This document shows positions 44,695-54,105 of a stretch of DNA of 64,000 nucleotides, in pieces. The translations under genes and the position numbers were made by a program. Position 1 is the stretch's first letter. Each line of letters starts with the position of its first letter. The notes beneath the pieces are model-generated. The model ran no database searches and was not told where the DNA came from. It saw nothing but the letters and a program-made list of their open reading frames with translations. The DNA comes from Sulfurifustis variabilis (GTDB lineage: Bacteria > Pseudomonadota > Gammaproteobacteria > Acidiferrobacterales > Sulfurifustaceae), in NCBI RefSeq assembly GCF_002355415.1, contig NZ_AP014936.1, positions 2,914,001-2,978,000 on the forward strand. Reading direction: 5' to 3'.

Positions 44695-45380
44695 TCCGTC
44701 GTTTCGATTCGCGCGGACGGTATCTCCGCGAACCGTCCCTGCAGACGCCCTTCCCCTTCGAACGTGTCGGCCAGGAACCGTATCGCGTCGACGACGATCC
44801 GGAGCGCGCGTCCGCCGACGTCGTCGAGCAGCGCCTCGCCGAGCCGCCGGGCGACCCCCTCCGCACGCGGCGCGAGACGCGCCGTGAAGGGGTCGGAGAC
44901 GATCGACAGGCGCACGTCCGCGAAGCTCGCGGCGCCGCGATAGTCCTCGGTGAGCACGAGACGCGGTACGGGCAGCGCGAGCATCGGGGCGTCTCGAAAG
45001 CGGAGCGCGATGCCGTCGCGGGGAGCGAGATGGCGCGTCTCGACGCCGTCGCGGTAGAACCACTCGATGCCCTCGCGATCCGCGCCCGGCGTCAGCAGCG
45101 AAAGCGTTACGCTCACGTCGCCGGGCACGGCCCCGGTGTCCCGCAGCGCGCGGGCCAGTCCCGGCGATTCGACCGGCTCGGCCAGCCGGGCCGTTCCGCG
45201 CGACGACGGATCGACGTGGTCGCGCGAGGCGATGTAGTAGTGCGAGGTCACCGGACGCAGCGGCGTGACGAACATATGACCCACGGCTTCCGGCTCCGGT
45301 CCGGTGCCGTCTGCCTGCCACATGGCGATCCCGAGGCGATCCGCGGCCAGGCCGGCGAAATGCAGGACGACCCCCGCCAT
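44691..45380 (-). CDS. Conserved-looking protein of unknown function
   Basis: A 229-residue soluble protein that I do not recognise. It is rich in beta-type segments ([58 protein letters not shown]) and ends in a helical region. No signal peptide or membrane helix is evident. It starts six bases after the preceding membrane-protein gene and overlaps the 3' end of nhaA by 4 bases on the opposite strand. Position as last gene of the ligase/hydrolase operon suggests a shared task. The frame could be fortuitous given the high GC, but its codon pattern and spacing favour a real gene. Confidence 0.6.
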   Translation of the reverse strand: MAGVVLHFAGLAADRLGIAMWQADGTGPEPEAVGHMFVTPLRPVTSHYYIASRDHVDPSSRGTARLAEPVESPGLARALRDTGAVPGDVSVTLSLLTPGADREGIEWFYRDGVETRHLAPRDGIALRFRDAPMLALPVPRLVLTEDYRGAASFADVRLSIVSDPFTARLAPRAEGVARRLGEALLDDVGGRALRIVVDAIRFLADTFEGEGRLQGRFAEIPSARIETTD

Positions 45381-45386
45381 CGGCGG

Positions 45387-45899
45387 CTAGCCGGCCTGAA
45401 CCGCGGCCGGCGCCGCGCCGCCCGGGGCGCGCCGCTCCTGCGCGGCGAGCTCGCGGATGTAGCGCTGGAAGTCCTCGTCCTCGCCTTCGAGGAGCCGCGG
45501 CAGGAGCGCCCGGAAGTCCTCGCGGCGGCACCACTCGCGCATGTAGTCCTCCCAGGACGACCACAACCGCTGGTTCTGCTTGGACATCTTTTCCTCGTAG
45601 ACCAGCAGGAAGGCGCGCTCGAACAGCGCGACGAGGATCTCGAAGATCACGAACTTGCGCTCGCGCTGCTCGTCGGTCGGCTCGGCCTTGGGCGCCTGGC
45701 CGGCGAGGAGTTGCAGGTCCGCGTTATCGAGCACGAGCTTCAGGAAATCCGCGTACTCGTCAGAAAGCCGCTGGTAGACCTCTTCGTTCTCGTTCTGCCG
45801 TTCCTTGCGCTGCTCCAGCAGGAAAATAATGATGGCGAACGGAAAACCGATGATCGTGACGACGTAGCTCAACGCCTCCAGCCACTCGAGGGCGCTCAT
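45387..45899 (-). CDS. Single-span membrane protein of unknown function
   Basis: A 170-residue protein. One N-terminal helix (LSYVVTIIGFPFAIIIFLLEQ) is followed by a highly charged, helical cytoplasmic region (RKERQNENEEVYQRLSDEYA, later EDYMREWCRREDF). The layout resembles DUF4760-type small membrane proteins, which are uncharacterised. It lies 66 bases after the M14 hydrolase gene and 6 bases before the unknown gene. Confidence 0.7.
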   Translation of the reverse strand: MSALEWLEALSYVVTIIGFPFAIIIFLLEQRKERQNENEEVYQRLSDEYADFLKLVLDNADLQLLAGQAPKAEPTDEQRERKFVIFEILVALFERAFLLVYEEKMSKQNQRLWSSWEDYMREWCRREDFRALLPRLLEGEDEDFQRYIRELAAQERRAPGGAAPAAVQAG

Positions 45900-45965
45900 G
45901 GGGCCATGCTGCTCCGGAAATTGGACAATGGTGACAGGCGCCGGCCGCCCGAGGCAATCGGCGCT

Positions 45966-47009
45966 TCATTCGGTTGCGGCCTCGGCGGCGCCGACGAGCG
46001 CGGCCGGCGTGCCGGGCCGCTCCATCAGGTACCCCAGACAGTCCTGCCGGATGGCGGTCACGTTGAGCGTGAACATCGACGGCATGACCGGCACGGCGGT
46101 GCGGATTTCGTCGTCGACGACGCGCAGGTACCGGTCGGCGACGTCGCGCCCGTTTTCGTCGTAGACGCGCAGTCGCGCGCCGCTGCCCGGGCGCAGGCGG
46201 GCCAGCACGGTGTTCGCCGGCAGCTCGCGGAAGTTGAGGTGATCGAGATCCGCCGTCAGCCGGATGTCGGCGTCCGGCTCCAGGCCCACGCTCGCCTCGT
46301 CCGGCACCTTGACGATCGCGACCGTGTGATAGAGGTCGATGTCGTGCCCGGCGACCGGGTGCGACGGGATCTCGGCGAGGTTGAGGCAGGCACGGAGGAA
46401 GTCCGCCGCGTGCTCGACGCCGTGAGGCTGCCCCGGCTGGCCGCACTCCGCCGTGACCGCCGGGCACCAGTCGGAGAACGCCTCCGCCTGCACGCCGTCC
46501 GGTTTGCGGTAGTACACGACGGTACGGGAGAACAGCGTGGCGAGCTGAAGAAAACGGGGGTCGAGGCGGCGCACGCAGGCGTAATGCGGATTCAGGCCGG
46601 TGTTGTTGTGGATGTCGACGCTCGCGAAGACGTCGAGCGCGCGCATGCGATCCAGCACCTCCCGCGTCATCGCGCGCTCGGGCAGATGCTCGGTCCCCGG
46701 CACGTCGGTCCAGATGCGGTTGTAGTCCGGCTGGCCTTCGAGAAAGCGCCGGCGCCGGCCCGCGGCGGCGACATTGCCGATGAACACCGAGAACGCGCGG
46801 GGCAGCTCGCGGGCGCCGTGCTCGCGCAGGAAGACACGCAGCGCCTCCCAGCCGGTGTCCTCGTTTCCGTGCAGCAGCACCGAGGCGAAGAGCGGCTGGG
46901 ACCGGCGACCGGGGAGGTGGATCAGGGTCGGACCGGGCAGGACCCGATGAAGCTCGGCCGGGGGCACGTCCAGCAGCCCGGCGGGGAGATGGTCGAGCAC
47001 GTTCAGCAT
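45966..47009 (-). CDS. M14-family zinc hydrolase (AstE/aspartoacylase-like)
   Basis: A 347-residue protein of the succinylglutamate desuccinylase/aspartoacylase branch of M14. Zinc ligands are visible in SVLLHGNEDTG (HxxE) and the later His in SVDIHNNTG; VTAECGQPGQ supplies a likely catalytic acid region. Related enzymes cleave N-acyl or gamma-glutamyl-type amide bonds. Its ATG overlaps the stop of the GCS2-type ligase gene (TGATG), so the enzymes are translationally coupled and probably act on the same metabolite. Substrate unknown. Confidence 0.8.
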   Translation of the reverse strand: MLNVLDHLPAGLLDVPPAELHRVLPGPTLIHLPGRRSQPLFASVLLHGNEDTGWEALRVFLREHGARELPRAFSVFIGNVAAAGRRRRFLEGQPDYNRIWTDVPGTEHLPERAMTREVLDRMRALDVFASVDIHNNTGLNPHYACVRRLDPRFLQLATLFSRTVVYYRKPDGVQAEAFSDWCPAVTAECGQPGQPHGVEHAADFLRACLNLAEIPSHPVAGHDIDLYHTVAIVKVPDEASVGLEPDADIRLTADLDHLNFRELPANTVLARLRPGSGARLRVYDENGRDVADRYLRVVDDEIRTAVPVMPSMFTLNVTAIRQDCLGYLMERPGTPAALVGAAEAATE

Positions 47010-48430
47010 CACAGAGCCCACTCGTGGACCGGAGCGCCGGAGCGCTGTCGCTCGAGATACGCGAGGGTGAGCGCCTGCATGTCGCGCCCGTGACACGCGA
47101 CGAAGGCGCGCTGCCACGCCGCGCCGTTGCGGCCGGTCGCGAGCCGCGCCTCGATCACGCCCAGGTAGTCCTCGATGTCGGCGGCGGCGAGCCCCAGCGC
47201 GGCGAGCCCCTCCCGCGCGCGCGGCAGCAGCTCCTCGCGGAGGAGCGCCCGCAGCGGCGCCTTCCGGCCGCCGGCCCACGAGACCTCGGCGCGCAGGCCG
47301 TGTCGCGCGGCCGCGTAGAAGTTGGCGCGCGCGTCGGCGAACGGGATCGCCGCGTAGAGCGGCGGCTCGCGCCCGCGCAGGCCCTCGATCAGGCCGAAGA
47401 AGAGCGCCGCGTTGGCGATGGTGTCGGCGATGCTGGGCCCGGCCGGCACGACGCGGTGCTCGATCCGCAAGTGCGGCCGCCCCTCGGCGTCGAAGCCGAC
47501 GAGCGGCCGGTTCCAGCGCCAGATCGTGCCGTTGTGCAGCCGCACGTGCACGAACCGGTCGGGCGCCTCGTCCTTCAGGACCGGCAGCAGCACCGCATAG
47601 TCCTGCACGTTTTCCTCGAAGCACTCGATCAGCGAGCCGTGCACGTAGTCGCGCCCGAGCGTCACCCGCGCCGCGGCGCGGCGGCCGTCGGCCACCTCGA
47701 CCGACTGCTCGAAGAGCGGGATGCGCGTCTCGTCCCAGAGGTCGCGGCCGAAGAGATAGGGCGAGTTCGCCGAGACCGCGACCATGGGCGCGGAGAGCAC
47801 GACGGCGAGGTTGTAGAGATGCGCGGCGCGTCCGGGCGACACCTGCACGTGGATCTGGAAGGAGGTGGCGGCGGACTCGAGCATCACGTCCCGGTGGCGC
47901 GTGCGCAGATGCTCTTCGCCCTCGATGTCGAGCGCGATCGGGCGGCCGTGGCGCAGCCGGAACACCTGCTCGTTCAGCGCGCGATAGCGCTCCTGCCGGG
48001 ACATGTTGGCGAGCGTGAGGTCGTCCTCGGTGAGCGTCGGCAGTATCCCGATCATGAGCATCTCGGCGTCGATCTCGCGGGCGACCGCGCTGCAGTGCTT
48101 CCAGGTTTCGCGCAGGTCGTCCTCCATCCGACGCAGCGCCTGGCCCTCGAGAAGCCGCGGCGGCGTGTTGATCTCCACGTTGAAGCGGGCGAGCTCCGGC
48201 ACGATGTCCTCGCGGCCGACGCGCGCGAGAAACCGATCGTTCACCGGCGCAGGCCGTCCGCGCGCGTCGACGAGACACGTCTCGACCTCGTAACCGCCGA
48301 CCGGACGGCACGGCGGGAACCGACCGCGCCCGAGCCACTCCCCGAGCAGCGCCGTTTCACGCACGAGCCTCGCGTGATAGCGGTCGAAGTCCGCCCGGGT
48401 GAACGAGTGAGTCGCGATCTCCTCGCCCAT
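47009..48430 (-). CDS. GCS2-family glutamate-cysteine ligase-like protein
   Basis: A 473-residue carboxylate-amine ligase of the GCS2/YbdK family. Characteristic segments are GGYEVETCLVD, FNVEINTPP, MLMIGILPTLTEDDL, SFQIHVQVSP and the nucleotide-site YVHGSLIECFEENV. This family forms gamma-glutamyl or other amide bonds with ATP. Tight coupling with an M14 hydrolase suggests make-and-cleave handling of an amide-linked compound rather than plain glutathione synthesis. It is the first gene of a four-gene operon; the 167-base gap to the MoxR gene contains its promoter. Confidence 0.82.
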   Translation of the reverse strand: MGEEIATHSFTRADFDRYHARLVRETALLGEWLGRGRFPPCRPVGGYEVETCLVDARGRPAPVNDRFLARVGREDIVPELARFNVEINTPPRLLEGQALRRMEDDLRETWKHCSAVAREIDAEMLMIGILPTLTEDDLTLANMSRQERYRALNEQVFRLRHGRPIALDIEGEEHLRTRHRDVMLESAATSFQIHVQVSPGRAAHLYNLAVVLSAPMVAVSANSPYLFGRDLWDETRIPLFEQSVEVADGRRAAARVTLGRDYVHGSLIECFEENVQDYAVLLPVLKDEAPDRFVHVRLHNGTIWRWNRPLVGFDAEGRPHLRIEHRVVPAGPSIADTIANAALFFGLIEGLRGREPPLYAAIPFADARANFYAAARHGLRAEVSWAGGRKAPLRALLREELLPRAREGLAALGLAAADIEDYLGVIEARLATGRNGAAWQRAFVACHGRDMQALTLAYLERQRSGAPVHEWAL

Positions 48431-48597
48431 GACTGCCCTGCCTCACGCCTTCGCGGCGCATGTCGGCCTCGATCGGTTTTATCAGGATATGTCCGGTCGG
48501 TCCATGCGCGCGCCCGGATGCTTGGCCGCTGCGTCGCCCGCATCTTATACTTCGTTAATAACCGCCCGCTCACGAAGCCAATTCCCCTGGAGAACGT

Positions 48598-49674
48598 ATG
48601 CGTCCGGCGCTGATTCTCGCCGTCCTCGACCGCGAATACGAGAGCACCAAAAGCGGGCACCACACGCCCGTGATGCTGTGGGGTCCGCCCGGCGTCGGCA
48701 AGTCGCAGATGGTCGCGCAGGTCGCGGCGAGACACGGCGTGCCGGTGATCGACATCCGTCTCTCGCAGATGGAACCGACGGACCTGCGCGGCATCCCGTT
48801 CCGCGTCGACGGCGTCGTCGAGTGGGCCGTGCCCGCGATGCTGCCCGACGCCGGCCGCCACGGCGCGGCGGGCATCCTCTTCCTCGACGAGATCACGTCC
48901 GCCGCGCCGACCGTCTCGGCCGCGGCGTACCAGCTGATCCTCGACCGGCGCCTGGGCGAGTACCGCGTCCCGCCCGGCTGGGCGATCTTCGCGGCGGGCA
49001 ACCGCCAGGGCGACCGCGGCGTGACGTACAGCATGCCGGCGCCGCTCGCGAACCGGTTCTCGCACTTCGAGGTCGAGACCCACCTCGACGACTGGGTGGC
49101 GTGGGCCTATGCCAACGGGATCGACGAGCGCCTCATCGCGTTCCTGCGCTTCCGCCCCGAGCTCCTGTTCGACTTCGACCCGGCGCACAACCCGGTCGCG
49201 TTCCCGTCTCCGCGCTCCTGGGAGTTCGCGCACCGGGCGCTCGCGAAGTTCATGGAAAGCCCCGACCTGCTGCTCGGCGGGCTGCAGGCCTGCGTCGGCC
49301 CGGCCGCCGGCATCGAGCTCAAGGCCTTCATCGACAACCTCGACAGCCTGCCCGACATCGACGCCATCGTGACCGGGAATCCAGGTCAGGTGCCGAAGGA
49401 GGTCGACCTCCAGTACGCGGTCGCCTCCGCGCTCGTCGCCCGCGCGATCCGCGCGCGCGGCACGCCGGACGAGGCGACGGTGCACGGCCACATCCTGGAC
49501 TACGCCAACCGGTTCCCGAACCGCGAGATGGGCGTGATGCTCGTCTCCGACATGCAGCGGGCGGTGGGCGAGCGCCTGTTCCAGCTCCCGCAGTTCGCGC
49601 AATGGGCGAAGAACGTCGCCGACGTGATGCTCTACGACGTGTGGCAGAAGCCGGCGGCGCGCCGGGCGGTGTGA
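48598..49674 (+). CDS. MoxR-type AAA+ ATPase
   Basis: A 358-residue MoxR-like ATPase. Walker A is GPPGVGKS, Walker B ILFLDEITSA, and sensor 1 is FAAGNRQGDRG with arginine-finger segments following (PAPLANRFSHFEVE). MoxR proteins act as chaperones for partners with von Willebrand A domains. The stop overlaps the start of the next gene (GTGATGA), which encodes such a partner. GGAGAACGT precedes the ATG. Confidence 0.88.
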   Translation: MRPALILAVLDREYESTKSGHHTPVMLWGPPGVGKSQMVAQVAARHGVPVIDIRLSQMEPTDLRGIPFRVDGVVEWAVPAMLPDAGRHGAAGILFLDEITSAAPTVSAAAYQLILDRRLGEYRVPPGWAIFAAGNRQGDRGVTYSMPAPLANRFSHFEVETHLDDWVAWAYANGIDERLIAFLRFRPELLFDFDPAHNPVAFPSPRSWEFAHRALAKFMESPDLLLGGLQACVGPAAGIELKAFIDNLDSLPDIDAIVTGNPGQVPKEVDLQYAVASALVARAIRARGTPDEATVHGHILDYANRFPNREMGVMLVSDMQRAVGERLFQLPQFAQWAKNVADVMLYDVWQKPAARRAV

Positions 49675-50969
49675 TGACGCAGCAGGCGGCGCCCGCCGAC
49701 GAGGTCGAGCGCAAGCTCTCCGCCGCGCGCACGCGCCTCATCATCGACAAGCCGTTTCTCGGCGCCCTCGTGCTGCGTTTGCCGATGGTGCAGGGCGATC
49801 CCAAGTGGTGCCGCACCACCGCGACCGACGCGCGCGCGTTCTACTACAACCGCGACTACATCGACGCCCTGTCGCTCGCGCAGACGCAGTTCGTTCTCGC
49901 GCACGAGGCGCTGCACTGCGCGCTCTCGCATTTCCACCGGCGCCAGCACCGCGTGAAGCACCGCTGGGACGTCGCCTGCGACTACGCCGTCAATCCCCTC
50001 CTCGTCGCCGACGGGCTGCAGCTGCCGCCGGGCGCGCTCTTCATGGACGCGTACGACGGCCTGACGGCCGAGGAGATCTATCCGTACATCAAGGACAACG
50101 AGAACGAGGAGCCGCTCGACCAGCACCTCTACGACGACGAGGACCGGCCGCAGGAAAGCTCGGAGAGATCGGGCCGCGGGAAGCAGGGCCGGGGCGGCGG
50201 CCAGGGCGAGAACGACGAACCCTCGCCGGACGACGGCGGCGGCGAATCGCCGAACCCGGAGGGCGGCGGCCAGAACGCCCGGGGCGAGACCGACCCGGAC
50301 GCGGGCGGCGCGCCCCAACCCCCGCCGCTCTCGCAGCCCGAGCGCGAGCAGCTGGCCGTGCAGTGGCAGCAGCGCCTCGCGGGCGCCGCGCAGCAGGCGC
50401 TGCAGGCCGGCAAGCTCGGCGGCTCGATGGCGCGGCTCGTCGATCACCTGCTCCAGCCGCAGCTCCCGTGGCGCATGCTGCTCGCGCGCTACATGAACGC
50501 CGTCGCGCGCACGGATTACAGCTTCAGCCGGCCGAGCCGGCGCGAAGGCGCCGCGATCCTGCCGAGCCTGCGCTCGCAGCACATCGACATCGCCGTCGTG
50601 ATCGACACGAGCGGCTCGATCGAGGACGAGGAGATGCGGGAGTTCCTCGGCGAGATCGACGCGATCAAGGGCGCGCTGAACGCCCGCATCACGCTCCACG
50701 CCTGCGATGCCGATCTCGCGCCCGACGGCCCGTGGACCTTCGAGCCGTGGGAGGAGCTCCGGCTGCCCAAGAAATTCCACGGCGGCGGCGGCACCAGGTT
50801 CACGCCCGCCTTCGCGTGGGCCGAGCACCTCGACCAGCCACCAAACCTTCTTCTCTACTTCACCGACGCCGAAGGCGAGTTCCCGAAGCAGGAGCCGAGC
50901 TTTCCGGTGCTGTGGCTCGTCAAGGGAAAGGCGAAGGTGCCGTGGGGGCAGAGGGTGCAGTTGAACTAG
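49674..50969 (+). CDS. VWA/predicted metallopeptidase partner of MoxR (DUF2201)
   Basis: A 431-residue two-domain protein. The N-terminal part is a putative metallopeptidase with HEALHCALSHFHRR (HExxH). A Gly/Asp/Pro-rich low-complexity linker spans about 165-225. The C-terminal von Willebrand A-like domain has the MIDAS start AVVIDTSGSIED and later YFTDAEGEFP. The pair with MoxR is widespread and is thought to remodel or mature proteins using ATP and metal; the client is unknown. Confidence 0.85.
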   Translation: MTQQAAPADEVERKLSAARTRLIIDKPFLGALVLRLPMVQGDPKWCRTTATDARAFYYNRDYIDALSLAQTQFVLAHEALHCALSHFHRRQHRVKHRWDVACDYAVNPLLVADGLQLPPGALFMDAYDGLTAEEIYPYIKDNENEEPLDQHLYDDEDRPQESSERSGRGKQGRGGGQGENDEPSPDDGGGESPNPEGGGQNARGETDPDAGGAPQPPPLSQPEREQLAVQWQQRLAGAAQQALQAGKLGGSMARLVDHLLQPQLPWRMLLARYMNAVARTDYSFSRPSRREGAAILPSLRSQHIDIAVVIDTSGSIEDEEMREFLGEIDAIKGALNARITLHACDADLAPDGPWTFEPWEELRLPKKFHGGGGTRFTPAFAWAEHLDQPPNLLLYFTDAEGEFPKQEPSFPVLWLVKGKAKVPWGQRVQLN

Positions 50970-51839
50970 CGCCGTCTCCTCAGTGGACCGCCCTCCGGGC
51001 GGGTAGTCGATGTAATAACTTGTACTTGTGGGTGGCTGACCCACGGCAGGTGACGTTGCGAAGTCCCTCCCTGAACTTCACCCTTCGGGCCGCGCGAGGG
51101 AAGCGCGCGTCCAAATTCGCTCCAGACGAATTTGTCTTTGCTTGCCCAAGAGAAAGTCACCAAAGAGAAGGGCACCCCGGATCGCTCGCCGCTCGAAAAC
51201 CGCGAGCGGTCCCCTGCGGTTTCCGCGCTACGCAGTCCCTGCTTCGCTTGAAACCAGGACTCGCCCTCCCTGGCGAGCCCGCTCGGCGGGAGGACAGTCC
51301 ACCGGACTGTCGTCACTACCCCGCCTCGCCCTCGCCCGTCCCGGGACGCTCGATAACTCGCCGGGCGCTTAAAAACGCGCCTCGGGCTCGAACATCTCTC
51401 GCGTACTGCCCCCGGGACAGTCTCCGGTGCTCGGCGAGCTCAACGGGGACTCACCCCAAACCACCTCCGCCCTGAAACGGAAGTGCTGTTGCAGTGGGGT
51501 CCCCGTCTGGCGCGCCCGACCCGAGCGCTCCGAGCGCCGCGAGCCCGAAGGGCGGCGCAGAGGGATCTGCGCCGGTCGCCAGTCGGCACAGGGATGTGCC
51601 GTCTGGCGACCTCCTAGCGCGAGGCAGCGAGGGGCGGGGGCTTTCGCGCCATCCGGGGCGGCCTTTCTTTGGCTACTTTCTTTGGCCGCGCAAAGAAAGT
51701 AGCCCGTCGTGCGGGGGCGGAACCCCGCGCATAACACGTCGCGAAGCGACTCGAGCGGTTCAGGTCTATCTCTTTCGAGGTAGGCATCGACCACCGGGGA
51801 GGGACGCGCCCCGCCTCCTCGATCCGGTAGAATCCGGCC
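50970..51839. repeat. 870-base intergenic region with palindromic repeats
   Basis: No convincing gene is present. The region is made of imperfect repeats. The clearest is a perfect palindrome at 51671-51704 with arms GGCTACTTTCTTTG and CAAAGAAAGTAGCC around CCGCG. A related AGAAAGTCACCAAAGAGAAG segment is near 51150-51172. Stretches such as CCCTTCGGGCCGCGCGAGG look like decayed copies of the same type. Similar CTTTCTTTG repeats occur between genes in many gammaproteobacteria. It separates the MoxR/VWA pair from dsrS. Confidence 0.7.
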
Positions 51840-52979
51840 ATGTCCCTCGCCACCGAAGATCTCCTCCGCCTCAACGTCCTGCTCGCCAACAACATCGAGG
51901 CCATCCGCATCGACGAGCAGACGATGACGGTGCACGGCCTGGCGGGCGAGCAGGAAGCCGCGGTCCACCTCAATCCCAATTGCCGGGCCGACCAGTACCT
52001 GCGGCGCGTGCGCGAGGTGCTTTCGTCGCACGTGCTCGGGTCGCCGGGCGGGTATCCGGTATTCCTGCAGCGCTGGACGCGCATGGGCCAGGCGCGGCAG
52101 AGCCAGCTGGAGAAGCTGCTGCTCCTCGGCGAACCGGAGGCCGTCATCGCCGTCGCGGGCTCGCCCGACCTCAGCGACGACATCGCCCGGCGGGTCTGGT
52201 GGACCATGCCCACATCCGACATCGCCCGACGCATGCTGGAGCGCGAAGCTGTCGTGCGGGGCGAGATGGGGCCGGTGCTCGCGGCCCACCTGGTCGAGCA
52301 CCTGCCGTTCGAGGACGATCCGCTCGCGGTGATCACGACCGTGCGTCTCGTGCTGCAGCCGGGATTGATCGACGCGGGGACGCGGCAGCGGATCTGGTCC
52401 GGCGGCACGCACCGAAACGCCTATCACATCGGCTTCCTCGAGGCGGTACCCGACGATCTGCCGGACCCGGTCCCCGCCCGGCCCGATCTCGAGCAGTGGC
52501 GCCCGGTGCTCGCGGCGCTCGCCGCCGAGGGCAACGCGATGGCCGGATTTCTGGCGCGCCTGCTCGATGTCCCCGGGCAGACGTTTCTCGCGGTGTCGCA
52601 GGAGCTGCTCGAGAACCCCGTCAACCACGACAGCGCCGCGGCGCTGCTCAACGCGATCGGACGCTACTTCCGGCCGGTGCACGGGCAGGCGCCGGCGCTG
52701 CGCGACGTCCAGGCGATCGTCGCGGCGTGCGGAAAGCTCGACCACCCGGACGCGACCGGGCTCGTCGCGGCCTGCCCGGGGCTCGAGGCCGAGGCGATCG
52801 CCACGCTCACGCTGGCGCAGGCAAGCGAGGCGCTGATCGTCGAGATCCTGGCGAAGACGTCGGCGAGCGGGACGCTGCTGCGGCGAAAGCTCGACCCGGT
52901 GATTCAGCCACTGCTCGCCCAGTACGCGGCGTTGCGCGGCGGCGCCTACGCGCCGGCGCGACGACGCGGCCGGTTCTGA
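51840..52979 (+). CDS. dsrS: DsrS-like protein
   Basis: A 379-residue soluble protein resembling DsrS, encoded with the dissimilatory sulfite reductase genes of sulfur oxidizers such as Allochromatium. Recognised segments are LLRLNVLLANNIEAIRIDE, TMTVHGL, VLGSPGGYPVFLQRWTRMGQ, LLLLGEPEAV and ARRVWWTMP. DsrS has been linked to regulation of dsr gene expression after transcription, but its mechanism is unclear. No other dsr gene is in the window. The identification rests on remembered family sequence and needs a database comparison. Confidence 0.68.
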   Translation: MSLATEDLLRLNVLLANNIEAIRIDEQTMTVHGLAGEQEAAVHLNPNCRADQYLRRVREVLSSHVLGSPGGYPVFLQRWTRMGQARQSQLEKLLLLGEPEAVIAVAGSPDLSDDIARRVWWTMPTSDIARRMLEREAVVRGEMGPVLAAHLVEHLPFEDDPLAVITTVRLVLQPGLIDAGTRQRIWSGGTHRNAYHIGFLEAVPDDLPDPVPARPDLEQWRPVLAALAAEGNAMAGFLARLLDVPGQTFLAVSQELLENPVNHDSAAALLNAIGRYFRPVHGQAPALRDVQAIVAACGKLDHPDATGLVAACPGLEAEAIATLTLAQASEALIVEILAKTSASGTLLRRKLDPVIQPLLAQYAALRGGAYAPARRRGRF

Positions 52980-52982
52980 GCG

Positions 52983-53288
52983 CTAACCGTCGTCGTTTTT
53001 CTTCGTCGGCCGGCCGATGTTCTTGATCGACACGACGGTGCTCGTCTGCGGCTCGTCCGCGTAGTGCGGACGCAGGCTCCTCGGCTTGCCCGCCGCCTCG
53101 GCCAGCTCGCCCTCGCGCGCGCTGATGAGCTTCAGGCACTGGCGGATGTTCTCGATGGTCGCGTCGGACAGCGGGTGCTTCATGCCGGGCGGCGTGGTCG
53201 TGTCCTTGATCACGTCCGTGAGGACCCGCTTCATCGCCTGAAGCACGCGGAACTCGACACTGCGGGTGGGATCGGCGTCGTCGCTCAT
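52983..53288 (-). CDS. Conserved small protein of unknown function
   Basis: A 101-residue soluble protein with VLQAMKRVLTDVIKDTTTPP, then MKHPLSDATIENIRQCLKLI and SAREGELAE. It is mostly helical with a disordered, basic end (NIGRPTKKND). Similar short proteins occur in sulfur-oxidizing proteobacteria, sometimes under the doubtful name segregation and condensation protein A. It converges on dsrS with a gap of three bases. Confidence 0.65.
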   Translation of the reverse strand: MSDDADPTRSVEFRVLQAMKRVLTDVIKDTTTPPGMKHPLSDATIENIRQCLKLISAREGELAEAAGKPRSLRPHYADEPQTSTVVSIKNIGRPTKKNDDG

Positions 53289-53367
53289 CGGGAATCTCGC
53301 ACGGCTCGGGAGGAAGGCGCAGATTACCGGCGCCGTCCGGGCTTGGCAAATCCGCCGGACGCGATGC

Positions 53368-53985
53368 CTACGACTTGCGGCTGTACTCGCGCTTGTAGCG
53401 CAATACCTTCTTGACGTACTCCTGCGTCTCCCGGTAGGGCGGGATGCCGCGATGACGCAGAACCGCCCCCTCGCCCGCGTTGTACGCCGCGAGCGCGAGC
53501 GTTTGCCGGTGCTTGAATGTATCGAGCAGGTAGCGCAGGTGCTTCACGCCGGCCACGATGTTCTGCAGCGGGTCCTGAACGTCCTCGATGCCGTACTGCC
53601 GCGCGGTCGCTGGCATCAGCTGCATCAGTCCGAGCGCGCCCTTCTCCGAGCGCGCGAACGGATTGAAGGCCGACTCGACGTGCATCACCGCCTTGACGAG
53701 CGCGAAATCGACGCGGTGCTCGGCGGCGACGCGCGCGATGAGGCGGTCGTAGGCCGACGGATCGGCCCGGAAGAACTGCGGATGGTCGGCCGCGACCAGG
53801 GAGCCCAGGCCCTTGGCCGTCGCTCCGGTGCGCACCAGGCGGTAGTGAGGATTGTCGAGGCGATGGTCGGTCACCATCCGCGAGCCGTCGGGCAGCTCGT
53901 AGACGTACATCGCGGGCCGGGCGGTCAGTGGCCAGATCCCCAGGAATATGACGAGCGCGAGCGAAAGTCGCCGGGTCGTGTCCAT
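53368..53985 (-). CDS. Lytic transglycosylase (SLT domain)
   Basis: A 205-residue exported protein. A signal peptide lies at 1-25. The SLT domain spans about 80-195, with the catalytic Glu in VMHVESAFNPFARSEKGALG, the LMQLMPATARQYGI motif, VKHLRYLLD and ALAAYNAGEGAV. It cleaves peptidoglycan glycan strands non-hydrolytically in the periplasm. The short N-terminal MYVYELPDGSRMVTD segment is a DUF4124-like strand region. It is monocistronic. Confidence 0.88.
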   Translation of the reverse strand: MDTTRRLSLALVIFLGIWPLTARPAMYVYELPDGSRMVTDHRLDNPHYRLVRTGATAKGLGSLVAADHPQFFRADPSAYDRLIARVAAEHRVDFALVKAVMHVESAFNPFARSEKGALGLMQLMPATARQYGIEDVQDPLQNIVAGVKHLRYLLDTFKHRQTLALAAYNAGEGAVLRHRGIPPYRETQEYVKKVLRYKREYSRKS

Positions 53986-54053
53986 GCCGTCCCGGTTGCA
54001 GGAGCCGTGCCAAATCAGGAAGCTCCGCAGGTAGCGGTCCTAACCCGCGTACG

Positions 54054-54084
54054 GAAAAAATGAAAGGCCGGCTGCCCGGCCTTT
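54054..54084 (-). terminator. Rho-independent terminator
   Basis: The minus strand reads AAAGGCCGG, a GCAG loop, CCGGCCTTT, then TCATTTTTT. It lies 21 bases after the outer-membrane protein gene stop. Confidence 0.85.
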
Positions 54085-54105
54085 CCCGAACTCAGGAACG
54101 GGCGC

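Noticed and set aside
47024-48613. Plus-strand 529-codon frame opposite the GCS2-type gene
   Set aside because: Antisense shadow of a well-recognised protein; composition is dominated by Arg, Gly and Ala with no motifs.
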